The notes under the pieces were generated by a model. It worked only from the letters and a program-made list of their open reading frames with translations, was not told the origin of the DNA and did no database searches. Shown here one piece after another: positions 34,564 to 46,539 of a stretch of 64,000 nt of DNA. The stretch is taken from NCBI GenBank assembly GCA_009617715.1, contig VTFK01000287.1:248001-312000 (forward strand), given 5' to 3'. Made by a program: the position numbers and the translations under genes. Position 1 is the first letter of the stretch. Each line of letters opens with the position of its first letter. Source of the stretch: Plectrocnemia conspersa (Eukaryota > Arthropoda > Insecta > Trichoptera > Polycentropodidae).

Positions 34564-35688
34564 GATATTGAAAAATATGTTTTTTAAGAAAATCAAGTAC
34601 CACTAATTTTTTAATTTTATATGAAAAATAATATAATAACGATATCTGTTAGAAGAATATACTATAAAAAATATAATTAATCCATTTTGGTGCACTAAAA
34701 TATTCAAAGATGTCAGTAAGAGTCTGTTGAAGTCCCCGATAAGCATGTGGTATTATAACGATGCAGCGCTCGACATGCATATTGACCATAGGACGCCTAC
34801 GCGTATACTGAAATTGAACCGAGTCACTCGTTCTATCTCAGTTTGCGAAACACCATATCATTATCTCTCTCACTCTCGTCACTTAACACGCAAGAGAGCG
34901 AAAGGGGAAGTATCTCACCGCTCGCGCTCGAAAGAGCAGCTCCGACTTCGGTCCCTTTCGACAATGTTCGGAAGCGCTCGAAGCTGGCCAAGTCGACTGA
35001 ATTACCCCCACTTTACCTCCCGTTCTCGGTAACCTCGGACAACTTCCGAGAGATTTTAGAGCAGACAGAACTGAACTCGACCGAAGTAACCCACTATATT
35101 CTCCGTCTTTGACCAACCTTGGCCAACTTCCAGAGAGTGTAGTGCAGAGTTTCTAGTCTGAGACGTTACAGACTATGCTATTTCGTCCTAAATACAGTAG
35201 AACCTCCTTTTACTGTCATAATTCATTCTAAAAACGTGTTCGTAACCCAAAACTTCTTCATAATAAATATGATGATAACCTAACACTGGCAATAACAACA
35301 TAAATTTTGTCTATGTACTGCAAAAGTCAACAATCTTGCAGCGAATAAAAGAGAAGTAATAGCAAAATATCGCTCTTTGATCAAGCTATTTTTTTATATG
35401 TACTCGTGTTACGAAACACTGGCAAACCAAGTTACTCGCATTTCAAGTTTGATTAATGATTTATCAATAAGCCAAAATAATGCTATTCAAAAAATATATG
35501 TATTATATATCCATTAAATTAGATTACCTACGAATTCAATCATGAATTAATTTAATATTCTTTATATTATTAGTTTATATGGTTCATCTACTACAAGGTT
35601 TTAGATGATTTGCGTTTAAACAAGTAGTTTCGTGCTTAGCTTTATTAGTGCCTTTATTGAGTCATTTAGTCTGTTTTATAGTGTTTAT
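34564..35688. other. Gene-free; repeat at 34850-34930 and MITE-like ends
   Basis: The 34850-34930 block is shared with 6265-6345. CAACTTCCAGAGAGTGTAGTG at 35133-35153 is a one-sided match to the MITE at 35689-35868. CAGTAGAACCTCC after a TA at about 35195 resembles a pogo/mariner-type end, but no right partner was found. No exon is supported. Confidence 0.45.
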
Positions 35689-35868
35689 TATGCTTCCTCC
35701 ACACTCTCTGGAAGTAGGCCATGGTTGGGCAAGGACGGAAAATATAATGTGTTAATTCGGGGCTACTTCGGTCGAGCTCGGGTCTGCCCGCTCTAATGTC
35801 TCGGCGACCTCGACCATATTCGGTAGACCTTTGGTTCGGTAACTTCCAGAGAGTGTAGAGGAAGCATT
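35689..35868. mobile_element. MITE with 25-bp inverted ends
   Basis: The left end ATGCTTCCTCCACACTCTCT continues GGAAGT. The right end ACTTCCAGAGAGTGTAGAGG continues AAGCAT. They are exact inverse complements apart from one base. The flanks do not show a clear direct repeat, so the superfamily is unassigned. Related single ends are at about 32986 and 35134. There is no coding capacity. Confidence 0.8.
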
Positions 35869-36127
35869 ACAATTATGGTATTGCATGTGTTGAAAAATCA
35901 ATGCAATTTTTTATTTATCAACCTTGAAAATGTGCGATACACGCATTTATTTTTATTAGTTCAAACTACCAAGAATTTTACATATGGCCGTGTAATTTGT
36001 GCAATATATGATAAAGATACGTGATGTGTTTTTTAAGTTGACTTGAAGATCGAGTTTAACTCTATGTAACTGTTCGACTGGATTTTTTTTTTTCCTGGAC
36101 GAATATTTCGTATGTGCCGTTTTGGCG
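35869..36127. other. Short gene-free spacer
   Basis: AT-rich DNA between the MITE and the solo LTR. No feature seen. Confidence 0.5.
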
Positions 36128-36131
36128 TTTG

Positions 36132-36594
36132 TGTTATATACTCTGATTTAGAATCTATGTATTCCTATTATTATATAATTCAATAAGATTGAGACGCAAT
36201 TGCAACGCTGCAACGCAATTAGTTCATCGCCCTAAAATCGTGTTATATGAACGTTTGTTTATAGTATAGCAATTAAAGTATTTAGTATCATTCGTTTGAA
36301 CGAAACGATAAATCGATGGTACACTTGAAACTGAAAACAGTACTATACTTGTTCTTTGTCACAAAGAGATGATGCGTCACGTGTTATATATCACTAGGTC
36401 GATCGAAGCGACGAATCGATGGCGTACATGTTACCTTATGGAATGTGTCATAAGGAAATGCGCCACGTGTGCAATATGGGAATCTTTAATCTTGATCTCG
36501 GAGAGAGAGAGAGTGACGGTCAGAGCCAATACAAAAGCGTACTCATTTAAACAAATCGTTCGTCCAGCCGATTCCTCTTCCCGGGTCCTTAACA
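36132..36594 (+). mobile_element. Solo LTR, copy 2 (uninterrupted)
   Basis: It begins TGTTATATACTCTG, ends GGGTCCTTAACA, and is flanked by the 4-bp duplication TTTG (36128-36131 and 36595-36598). It aligns with copy 1 (33404-34559) across its whole length in the same orientation, except that the hAT element is absent and there are small indels. The two copies have different target duplications, so they are two separate insertions rather than a tandem duplication of one locus. Confidence 0.92.
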
Positions 36595-36598
36595 TTTG

Positions 36599-38068
36599 CT
36601 CCACTGGATTCAAGTTCAGGGTTGAACGGTAATATACTTTAAATGGAAATTGAAGTGAATATTCTTAACGGAAGTTCCGAACGATAGTTTATTTATTTTA
36701 AAGTGATTTTTTAACCATTTGGATGCATTAATCAAAAATAAATATAAGTGTTTTTTTTTTTTTTTTTGAAAAATGCAAATTTTACCTTGATATTGTGTTA
36801 AAAATGTTCTGATTATTTTATTTTATTTAAAATGATATTTTATGTTTATTCACCAAAAAAAGTTTTTTCTTAAAAAGCATTTTACGCGTTCAAAGGGTTA
36901 AAGTAATGGAATAACATACAATTGCGACAATGGTCAGAGAGCAATGATAATATTGTCATATCTGGATGATTTGTAATGGAACTGGAATATGTCCTTTTAT
37001 CATTTAAATATCTTATAAGGATTTCTAGCTGTTTTAACGCGAGCTTCAATTATGTTTTGCCATCAATGATGAAATTCGTATTTTTTAGTTCACAGTAGAT
37101 CCCTTTTGAACTTTTATTGCTTTCAGTAAGATGCAATGATCTTATATTTAATTCCTGTGGATAATATAAACGTATTCTAAAATTCCTAAATAAATATATT
37201 TAGCCATTTTAATGATTTTTATGTGTCAGTGTTCCAATCCATATTTGATCACACATGGCGTACAGTGTCCTCGAGCTATTTACGAGTCTATTTTTTTAAT
37301 ATATTCACTTGCCGTTTTTGTAGTTCGATTAGTTCGATCCATAATTCGATTTGCGCCATATATGCTCTCGACCGCCAAACGCTTTGGCGAACGTTCCTTT
37401 TACCTGTCCCGATAGAGCCTCGCGTGAACCTTACGCAGCCACCGACTAAAGATCGAAATGGAATTTCACTCACATCTGTCGTTCTTGCGCCGCTAGATTA
37501 AAATTGTGTCATTGCGTCCTTGTAACAGTTAGACGGGCCCTACGTACCATTAGCGCTGCCTCGACACGATCTAGCTTACTATAATGTAATCGTATCGGGA
37601 ATTTTATTATTCGACACATCTCGATCTTTAGCTACCTATTAGCTAGTTAGCTCTCTCATCGCCGATCGCTCGTAATGGTATCGAGCATACGAGTTAACCA
37701 GGTAACCTGGTTTTAAAATCGGAACATGTCTATCGATGCATGAAGCTCGAATGTGTAATTGCGGATTAATTGTTTCATTTTTTTTGTGTATTAATTCAGA
37801 GCCGGATACGAGCTTGACCCTATGATGTCAGCGTCTTGAATAGCGTTTGGATGAAGGTGTTTGAGTTGTGTATGCTAAAAGGAATTGATAGAATACAACG
37901 TTTATCAACATTTAAAGTCTATAACATTTAAAGTCTATACCTTCCATTTCGGAATATACGAAGGGCTCCCTAGATTTCGCAGAGCTGATTATTTCACTGT
38001 ATCTTGACGATATCAATCTGAACTGTATACATTTATTTTATGTCACTTTTCCTCAATCCATAACAATC
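36599..38068. other. Gene-free DNA
   Basis: A 16-bp exact tandem (ACATTTAAAGTCTATA twice) lies near 37910-37942. The GC-richer block 37360-37500 is open on several frames but unrecognised. No exon is supported. Confidence 0.45.
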
Positions 38069-38665
38069 TAGCTTTTCCAATGTTTTATCAGGTATACGAT
38101 ACACCTCCTTTGGATCATAAAATTCAGGATTGAGTGATTTAATATGTACCTTATATGTTCCTGTATATTATAATCAATCTTAAAAATATTAGATACTACC
38201 TTCTTCCGTCGATCAGGAAAGTTCTTAATCCCACATTTGTAAAAACTGACTAACTGTAAGTTAAAATTTTCAGAAAAAATGTTTTAACTTCACTCACTAT
38301 TATTTTTTTAACATCTAAATTATGTTGTAAAGACTTAAATAAATGGTAATCTGATGGTGCTATATCAGGAGAATATGGAGAGTGAGTAAGAGTTTTATAT
38401 CCGAGAGCATTATCGCGTGATTCTCGCAATATGAGGCAGGCGCGTCGCCTTGTTCTCGTCGCTTAGTGCGCGTGGAACACATACCCCTTATTTCCACGCC
38501 TTTCCCAATATGTTTTAAACTTCTTTGACTGCTAGACTATTATCTGTTAACTCTTGAATCGACATTTCTGTATGCAGTCATCATCGATGATTTTTGGTGT
38601 CCTACTTCTAAACAAAAATTTCCAGATCTTTTGAACCATTTTTTAAATTAACGAACCATAGATGG
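38069..38665 (-). pseudogene. Mariner transposase with deleted centre
   Basis: Minus strand, N- to C-terminal: LEIFV, stops, MSIQELTDNSLAVKE, NILGKAWK, VPRALSDENKATR. These correspond to the second helix-turn-helix and the 'WVPH.L.E..K..R' linker. The sequence then jumps to HIARITRDNALGYKT, then THSPYSPDIAPSDYHLFK, SLQHNL and FYKCGIKNFPDRRKKVV. The third catalytic Asp (in APSDYH) is kept, but the segment with the first two (the 'DEKW' and 'HDNA' blocks) is deleted. Several in-frame stops remain. Terminal repeats were not identified. It is a dead, internally deleted copy of a different mariner lineage from the one at 55750. Confidence 0.8.
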
Positions 38666-39683
38666 CACATATGTTTATGGGTGCTGTGGTTGCAGATTTT
38701 TTTTTGTGAAATTCATATAGCATACAAGTGCGTAAAAACACCTTACTCAGAACGAAATCTTCCATTGAAACTTATGATGTTTCTTGTTGTTGTCATGTTC
38801 GTAACGCACTCTCCAGATGTTAATCTAAACACTACCAAAAGAAAGAACAACTGTCCGTCAAAGTTATTCAGTATAAAAACGTCCTTTCTTTTGGGTATCC
38901 CTAATAAAATCCTATGTATTTCAAAAGTAAAGTTAATGATAAAATCGAACATAAAACCATAAACTAATGATGCCGAAATTATTATATTCCATCTTTGTCT
39001 CAAAAATAAACAGCATCATCAATTCCTAAACTTTTCCTTTCATATTGAATTTTTTCAATGAAATCAAATGCACTTAGCCTTTGATCAATGTTTACGTAAA
39101 AAAAAGTTCGTTTGCATAAAACATTGACATGAAAATGAACTTTAAAATTTATTTATCGCATATCAGAGGTCAATATTATAAGATCCGTCGATTAAATTAA
39201 TGTTAAAGAAACAACAAATAAAATTTAATTGATTGATAACATATTTATGATGCAACTTTAGCGAATAATAAATAATTATAACATGCCTAAGTGCGATTTT
39301 GAATAGATTAATAAATCAAAATAATTGTTTGACGCATGTACACGTCTAATTAAAATTTGATTTAAATGCCAATATCTCCAATAGCAATCAAACTGCGTTT
39401 ACTATATTTATATACTACTGTATAATTATAGTTTATGTACATACTTACTTAGCTCACATATTGAATAATAATGTGATCTGAAGAACGTGCGTTAAATATT
39501 GAATCATATTTGTATAAATTATCAATTGGCATTGATGATCGATTCCGGCAACTTTAATGTTATTTTTAACTTTGATTTTTATAATGTTCGTGATCTTCGA
39601 TTAATGTCAATTGTATATGATATTAAATATTATATAATATAATAGCAATATATGTGAAACTATATTGTTGATTATTGTACACT
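38666..39683. other. Gene-free AT-rich DNA
   Basis: Both strands have frames of around 90 codons at 38680-39000 in AT-rich sequence. They overlap one another, and neither shows a domain or splice signals, so neither is called. Confidence 0.45.
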
Positions 39684-39739
39684 TATATAAGCTAACTATT
39701 TATTTAACTTAAAGTTAAATAAATAGTTAGTTTATATAT
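39684..39739. repeat. Near-perfect palindrome, arms about 26 bp
   Basis: CTAACTATTTATTTAACTT, a single A, then the exact complement AAGTTAAATAAATAGTTAG. Pairing continues outward through TATAA with one mismatch. It lies about 80 bp from the donor of the candidate minus-strand exon. It may be a foldback remnant or a cruciform-forming site. Confidence 0.8.
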
Positions 39740-39817
39740 GTTTGTACTGTATATATTTTGAACTATTTGTTTTTTAATACTATTTTTTTAAAGTAAACTG
39801 TCTAATATATAACTTAC

Positions 39818-40141
39818 ATATTTAAGATAATATGCTAGTAATCCCATAAAGCACCCTAAACCAATTAACCACCTGCCGGCGTTCCATTCGAGCGATTCGC
39901 TTTCGAATCCATGCATTTTTAGGTCATTATTAGATGTGATGCAATGTTTGTTAGCATTTGCGCCGATTCTGGACAATGTCGAAATCGCATTTCGAAACGC
40001 CCGGTCGGTGTAGCATCCTAGCGCCGATCTTCGACGATCCGAGATGAGCCGCCTTGGGAAAAGGTCGCGCCTAGCATGCGCGCGTTTTTCTCCGTTTTGT
40101 AGTGCCGATTGCGATATTTCAGAATCGTGTTGACTTTCCAT
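39818..40141 (-). CDS. Candidate first coding exon, minus strand, membrane protein
   Basis: The start ATG at 40139-40141 has a good Kozak context (GACAAAATGGAA). The 108 codons begin MESQHDSEISQSALQNGEKR, pass through a basic Arg-rich part (RRLISDRRRS) and end with WNAGRWLIGLGCFMGLLAYY and LKY. The last 18 or so residues form one hydrophobic membrane-spanning segment. The frame meets the consensus donor GTAAGT (complement of 39812-39817) exactly after a codon. The block is more GC-rich than its flanks. I do not recognise the family. A basic cytosolic N-terminus followed by a first transmembrane helix split by an intron suggests a multi-pass membrane protein nested in the giant intron, but no second exon was found downstream on this strand. 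The frame also extends 28 codons upstream of the chosen ATG. Confidence 0.45.
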
Positions 40142-41399
40142 TTTGTCGGTCAGTAGGTCAAACCGTGTATAGAGCTGTAGGGAAGGGGTCTGTGCGCTAG
40201 AACACACCGTCTGCAAACCGTGCAATTATGTAAACTTAACCCAAAACCCACATACTACAGGTGGATTATGAGAGTTTTTTTCTATCCTCGAGAGTGAAAC
40301 ATTTGGCGAGTTTGTTTTCGTCATCGGCCGTGAGCCGTGTTTTTTTTCACCATGGAAGAAAGTCGAATTTAGAACTAACTGTTTACGAATATCACATATT
40401 TGTTTGTTTGTGGCGGATACGATTTTTGTGGTATTTGAGCCACCACAAAAACGGTTTTTTTATCAGTATCGATTTTTTTCGTGATTGTTATTTGATTTTA
40501 GATAAATATATAAAAACAAAGCATTGTTCACACGTAAACAACTGAATTATAGAAAAGCAAATTTTATCTTAGCATTGTTCAAAATCTAAAATGCTATATA
40601 CTCATTTATAATATATATTTCACTGCGTTAATGAGCCAATTTTTTTACTTGCGGTTTTTGTGCAACCAATGGTCATACATTTATTTTTATTGAGCTATAC
40701 TAATACTAATAATATAGTTAATTAATTTCAGCTCATTTTCGTGCGAACCATTCTTTATAAAAATCGCTGCAAGATGACCGGTTTTAAATTTAACGCCCTA
40801 GTTTATGGAGTCGATATCCGGTTTTACAATATATTACAAACATTATTATTAGAGCTCCTAACCTACCTATTGAATTATATTTATAATTTAAAAAAAATAG
40901 TAGTGTCCACTGCCGATGTGTTTATAAAAAATGACATAATTAACATGCATACATATTTAAAATAAAATTACTAATAAATTGCAAAGTACAAAGATTTTTA
41001 AATTATTAATTTTATTGAAGCACATCGGTTTTAATATCCGAGAAAAGCGGCTACTTTTTTCTCGGTCTTCTAAGGGTCAAAACGCCAGCACAGCTCGGTG
41101 CGAATTTGCCTAAACTCTCACTATCGTTTGTTCCAAATCGAAAGCGAAGTAAAAGTTGTGAGACAAGTATATTCCTAATAGAAGTGGCCTTATAACATCT
41201 GTATTAGAGCTTATATGCCCATAAGATTCAAGGAGGAAGTCGAACGCCTTTCCAGTTCTCGATCGTCTGAACGATGCGACGATTCAGGGGCGGAAACAGA
41301 CTATTTTTGTCTAATTATAATACATATCTAGATAAACTATATTTGTTTGACAAAAAAAATTTAATAATCTGTAATGAATCTATGGAATGTGTTTATAAT
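40142..41399. other. Gene-free; possible 5' region of the minus-strand candidate
   Basis: Positions 40142-40350 are GC-richer and would hold the promoter and 5' UTR of the candidate exon if it is real. No TATA box stands out. A 94-codon plus-strand frame at 40261-40545 is unrecognised. The rest is AT-rich. Confidence 0.35.
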
Positions 41400-41690
41400 A
41401 AGGGACGTCATTTGGGGGGGGGGGGGGGGGGGCAAGTGGGTTTTTTCAGGTGCATCTATAAATATATAGTGAAACTATATTTAATATAATGAGTAATAAA
41501 TCTATGAAATGTATCTATAATCAGGAACTTAATTTAAGAAGGGGAAGGTGAATTTGGCCAAAATAATGCAAGTCATTTAATTAATAAAATACTATTAATC
41601 TTAATGAAATCTAAATATTATAAAACGACCATTGATTGGCCAATTTTTGCACCCCCCCCCCTTCTGGAAAATGATGAAATGACGTCCTTG
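41400..41690. mobile_element. Poly-G/poly-C MITE with GGACGTCATTT ends
   Basis: The left end AGGGACGTCATTT runs into an uninterrupted G tract (about 41414-41432). The right end has a C tract (41652-41661), then GAAATGACGTCCTTG, the inverse of the left end. The interior piece TTAATGAAATCTAAATATTA is shared, in one orientation or the other, with 1560-1650, 19060-19100, 45500-45575 and 46590-46650. No coding capacity and no clear target duplication. Confidence 0.65.
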
Positions 41691-44229
41691 ATTCTAAACC
41701 AAAATTCTCTCAAAAAAAATCTAAAAAATACAGTCTTGAATTTATCTCAAAAATGTCATTCCAGTAAAATTATACCAGTTTAAATTTAATTTATCTGGCA
41801 GGTGCTTGTAAAATTATCCGATTTCAACTTTTCCATGCCCGTATTTTTCATTTTGCTTTGAAAAAAATTGAAGATTTACCCTACATAAATGCACAAACAA
41901 TTCGTTGTATGGAACACAGTGTTTATTTAAATGCACATATCTCTTAAAATAATTCCCCTTTAAATCGCACCCATTCTTTACAACTAATTACGTAGCAACG
42001 ATCTCGTGTGGTCCAGACAATGTTTATTTAATTAATACGTGAGGAAAATGGTCGGTTTAAGTAGTAGTTTTTTGCACATCAACACTTAAACTTATTACTT
42101 TTTTATATCCCATTATTATATTCATTGTATAAATCAAAAATATTTTTTACAGAAAAACTCGGATGATCAACTATTGATATATGTACACTTAATCTATGAA
42201 TCATAAAAAATAGATAAATAATTCATCAGCACTATAATATAATATATTACATAGATAATGTTATCTACATTTATTTTAATGCAAAATTTTAAAATCTAAA
42301 TGATTTATCATTTATCTACTAATTATTATTATTTGAGTATATATAACAAATTATATTTAATTTGAATTATTTTAAAATTCTCTAATTCAGAGATAAGTTG
42401 TTTTATTTACAACTTAGCAACGCCATATTTTTTCAGCAGGTTAAAAGTAGCTAATAATGATGCGTTGGTCAATAATATAGTTTTCAATTGTGTGCTATTT
42501 AACAGGAAATTTAAGAGATATCTACATTGAAATAAATACTTTGTAAACGATTTTTTTTGCATTTATTTGTTATTCATAAGGTGTTCTTTGTTCTGATTTG
42601 TCCAACAGTAATGCACAAACAATTAGTTTTATGGGACTATTATTTTATATATTGCTCATTTAAATTGTCTTTTTTTTATTTTCAGCTATTCGAATATCGA
42701 ATAGTAAACGATAAAATATTCGAATATATTTGTATTTTATATCAATAGTTTTATGATAATTATTTTAATTTTTAAAAATAAATGTTTTAAGCTTAAAAAC
42801 AGAACGAAATTTAATTTTATTTATACCTTCTGCCAAAATGGCTGAAATGCTTAAAAAAATAACACCAAAATAAAATACTTTTGACAAAGTTAAAATTATT
42901 AGTATTGATTTAAAAAAGATAAAAAATCAATACAGCTGCACAATATTAGCTCAGAAACATGAGCAATTTCTGGAATTTCGCCAATTATAAAGTGTTTCTT
43001 ACTTCATTATTTTGTTTGTCTGTTAATAACAGATTGTTTTGGACATGGTTGCTATAAATAACAAAAAGATAAAAAATCGCATAAAAAAAAAGGGCACAAT
43101 TAAGCTGCGGATAAAATATATTTTGAATTTTTTTTATTCGTATTCACGTTTATTTTAATAATAAAATAATTTTACAGACATACATACGTAATATGTATAA
43201 TATACTATGTACATGTTACTGGTTTATAACCATTTTTATGTTCACGATTAAATTTTATTTTTTTTATGTTCAAAATTCAATAAAAAAATAGGAATATAAA
43301 ACAAAACGTTTCTTGTTAATAATTTAAGGGGAAAAGTACAAAACCTTTTAAAATTTAAGCGAAAAAAAAAATTGAATTTAGGAAACAAATAAAAACAATT
43401 GAATAGTAAAAATGTCAAGTGTACCTTTTATTATTATAATGATAGGGAAGGTGCTTTACTCTTTCCTATTCTCAACATTTCAATATGAAAACAAACTATG
43501 CTAATCTCTGTTACTTATCTTATAAGAATGCTTTTATGTATCCAGACGTCCTCTTTTTGGAAATTCTGTTCTCCTCAAAAATGATGTCCTCTTTTGCCCT
43601 CCTCGAAGAAAAATTACCGAGATGAACTTCCTTTAATATTTTCAAAATCTGGTCACTTTATTTTAGAACACTTGTAACTTAAGTATCTGCTTAGACACAT
43701 TTCACTTATTTTGTCCCTTCTGGTGAAATGTATAATTTTATGTTTGAATAGACACCGACTATTCGTTGTTTATGTCTATTTGCAAGTGGCCCTAATTAGC
43801 GTGCACGAAAATAATAAACTGGTTATTGGCAACTCGCAAATACTTTTATTATGTTTCCAATAAGAATTCAACTTCTTGGTTTGGGGCGGGAGTAGAATTT
43901 CTGTTCTTATTAGAATAGTCCAGATCTTTAAAAGGTGTATTCGTTCTTGTGCATAAATCCGGCAACAATGGAAGCATAGGTTTCTGTTATGTATGTATGC
44001 TGGCCATTTAAATATATTATTTTATAATTTGCGCCGTTCATAATGAATAACGTTTGATTTTTTTGTGCCGGTGAAAATATTGGCATTGATCGGTGCATGC
44101 GTGAGCACTCTGTTGCTGCACAAGTTTTTTTTTTGATTGCGTCAAAATTTTTCGTGATAATCGTGTACTGGCACACTGACCCAGTTGCTTAATGAACCGC
44201 TTTAATAACGCTGTACAGATATATTTTTT
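41691..44229. other. Long gene-free AT-rich stretch
   Basis: Extremely AT-rich with many homopolymer runs. ATATTTTCAAAATCTGGTC at 43645-43663 is shared with 19219-19237. No exon, end pair or structured element was recognised. Confidence 0.5.
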
Positions 44230-44640
44230 ACGACAATTGTTACACGTGTCGCGTTCGGTGTCTTCTTCTTCCCACTTTGGGTCGCGGAAGGTCGCAGTGT
44301 GCACGGCGGCGCGTGGGCTGGCTCGCGCTTCTCTTTGTGCACCACGCCCTTTGAGTATTTCAGACTATCAAAGTGCCACCAGTATCTATCTAACTTAGTT
44401 TTGGCCTTGAGTGTCGGTCGAGCGACTGCGAGGGTGTGGCGTGCGGATCGCGACCTCGGTTCTTATGTATATATGCTATAACAATAAAAGGATTGTGGGC
44501 AGTTGCATAACTGGTATCAAGAGGAAGTCCCTACCGTGCGATCAAACGATCAAACTTACGATGCTAATGGAACGATATACCCTTGAACGTCATTGTTGCG
44601 AGAATAATCTACTATTGGATTTCTGTCGTACATCTCGGAA
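44230..44640. promoter_or_regulatory. GC/CpG-rich, repeat-free island
   Basis: This block contains CACGTGTCGCG, GCACGGCGGCGCGTGG and GAGCGACTGCGAGG and is clearly richer in CpG than its surroundings. Overlapping frames are open in different registers, none recognisable. A promoter or enhancer inside the giant intron is plausible. Evidence is composition only. Confidence 0.3.
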
Positions 44641-45459
44641 GCGTTGACCGTGTCCTGTTTATTTTTTTTCGATTGTGATATCGTATTTGCGTCGTTGAAA
44701 AAATTTTTCAATAAAAAAATAAAAATACACGTTTCACTAAGCGACTGATAGCGTAGTACAACAACAACACAAAAGTGCTACTTTTGCAAAGTATCAAGTC
44801 AATTTCGCATATGGCTTTCGATACCTTGATATTACTGCTGACTTCAATAATGAAATACCACTATTAGTACCGGCATTTTAGTATTTAATTTGGACAAATT
44901 TAGAAAAAGTTCGGCATAAACATAATTAAAACCTTTTTTTGCATTCCTGGTATTTTCAGATTCGACGCAATTGAAGCTCACCGACATCACTAATTTGATG
45001 TTGCTATTTTACGTGTCCTTGATAAATTCGGTCATTGTGAAGTGTTCGACGAAACTCGGCGACTCTTCTCAGCTTCCAGGTTTATCGTTGAAGGTTTCGA
45101 GGAAGTTTTAAGTTCTTCTAATTAAACTTTCGGTGACTTCAGTTTTCAGGTTTATTGATGAAATTTATAGATACGATAAAAAATAATTTGTAATAAGTAA
45201 TCTCGAGTTATTTGCGACCTGGGTTAATATCGATATTGACCGTTTGGTACGAAAGTTATATTAAATTGCTTTTAAAACATATTTTAAAGCACAATTCTAT
45301 ATACTAGTTTTTTTTTTTTTGAATCATACGCCAACTCGCCTTCAGAGATATATTAATATATGTACATAAGTAATTTGATACATAAAAGTATGCAAATATT
45401 ACAACTGTGTAAAATGAATTAGTTTTAATTAAATGCTTTTATTGATGCGACTTTTTTAC
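44641..45459. other. Gene-free DNA
   Basis: No feature seen. Confidence 0.5.
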
Positions 45460-45578
45460 AGGGGAAGGTCAAAAGTTAGCCAGTCAGTGATCGTTTTTTT
45501 TGATATTTCGATTTCATAAAGATTCATAGTATTTTTTTATTAAATGACACGCATTTTTCATGCTAGATTCAGGGGTGC
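45460..45578. repeat. Poly-G family fragment
   Basis: GGGGAAGGTCAAAAGTTAGC, then CAGTCAGTGATCG and TTAAATGACACGCATTTTTC match the interior of the poly-G family (46540-46650, and inverted at 1545-1650). It abuts the M1 copy. Confidence 0.65.
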
Positions 45579-45582
45579 TTAG

Positions 45583-45895
45583 AATTCACGTCAAAAGCAA
45601 TAAAATGTTTCCGTCATCATTCATATTAAGACTCTTTATAACAATATTACGACTTACAATAAGTGAAAATTGTATAAAGCATATCTAAACCAAATTTTGA
45701 CTAATAAGAGAGCGCAAAAAACAATTATAACGCTCGTTACCGAGCGTTCCCACTGCGACGACGCCGACACGATTTTATTGCTTTTGACGTGAATTTTTGA
45801 CTTCTGAGAAGTGATAATTGTTTTCGCACCCTCATATTAACCAAAATTCGGTTTGAATATACTTTGATCAATACTCTCATATTAAAATTTCGGTA
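45583..45895. repeat. Palindromic MITE, family M1 (copy 2)
   Basis: Same order of blocks as 3949-4285: AATTCACGTCAAAAGCAATA, then ATTACGACTTACAATAAGTG, then GAGAGCGCAAAAAACAATTA, then a centre, then TTTTATTGCTTTTGACGTGA and ACTTCTGAGAAGTGATAATT. In this copy the centre is replaced by a GC-rich piece that contains its own inverted pair, AACGCTCG/CGAGCGTT (about 45730-45750), so the inner hairpin differs from copy 1. Confidence 0.78.
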
Positions 45896-46080
45896 AGGAA
45901 AGCTATCTTATTTTTAGAACACAGTGTAATATTGAAGTGCAGACGAACTATGTGGCAATATGCAAGATGTCACATCTGTCTACACTTCTTTTTCAGATTA
46001 TTTTCCCATGAGTTGATTTATCATAGTTTGTATTTTTGACTGAATTGGGGAACTGTAATTAGTTTAAGAACTTTCGTTTG

Positions 46081-46135
46081 GTTAGGTTTGGGTTTGAATA
46101 GCAAATAAAAATTTCGCATCTGTCAAATTGAGCTT
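46081..46135. repeat. Single arm of the 25831-25989 foldback
   Basis: GTTAGGTTTGGGTTTGAATA, then TTTCGCATCTGTCAAATTGA matches the right arm at 25931-25985. The left arm is missing. Confidence 0.65.
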
Positions 46136-46539
46136 CATAGACATTTTAGAGCAGCATAGAATTTCACTAGTGCTTATCAGTTAAATTATATTTTCGCTAG
46201 TAGAAATATATATCTACTGATGAAAATGTATTTGGACTTCTCTAGTGAAAATATAACTACTGAAAAATACATATCCACTGTAACATTTATACATCGCATG
46301 TAAATACATAATGATGAGTATTTAAATATTACTACTTATGGAAAAGTTGAAATCATATAATTTTACTAGCACCTACCAGTTTTACAGGTAAAAATATGTA
46401 TCTACTGGTGAAAATGTATTCCGATATGATTTTACTGAAATTCCTTATTAAAAAAAATATTTCCTTGATATATTCGGGAACTTTTTTTCAAATTTTCTTT
46501 GGGGAATAACCAAATAATTTTTGGCTTAGAATCAGAAAC

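Noticed and set aside
38681..39003. Overlapping 86-93-codon frames on both strands
   Set aside because: Both frames are open because the segment is stop-poor in mirrored registers; neither shows a domain or splice context.
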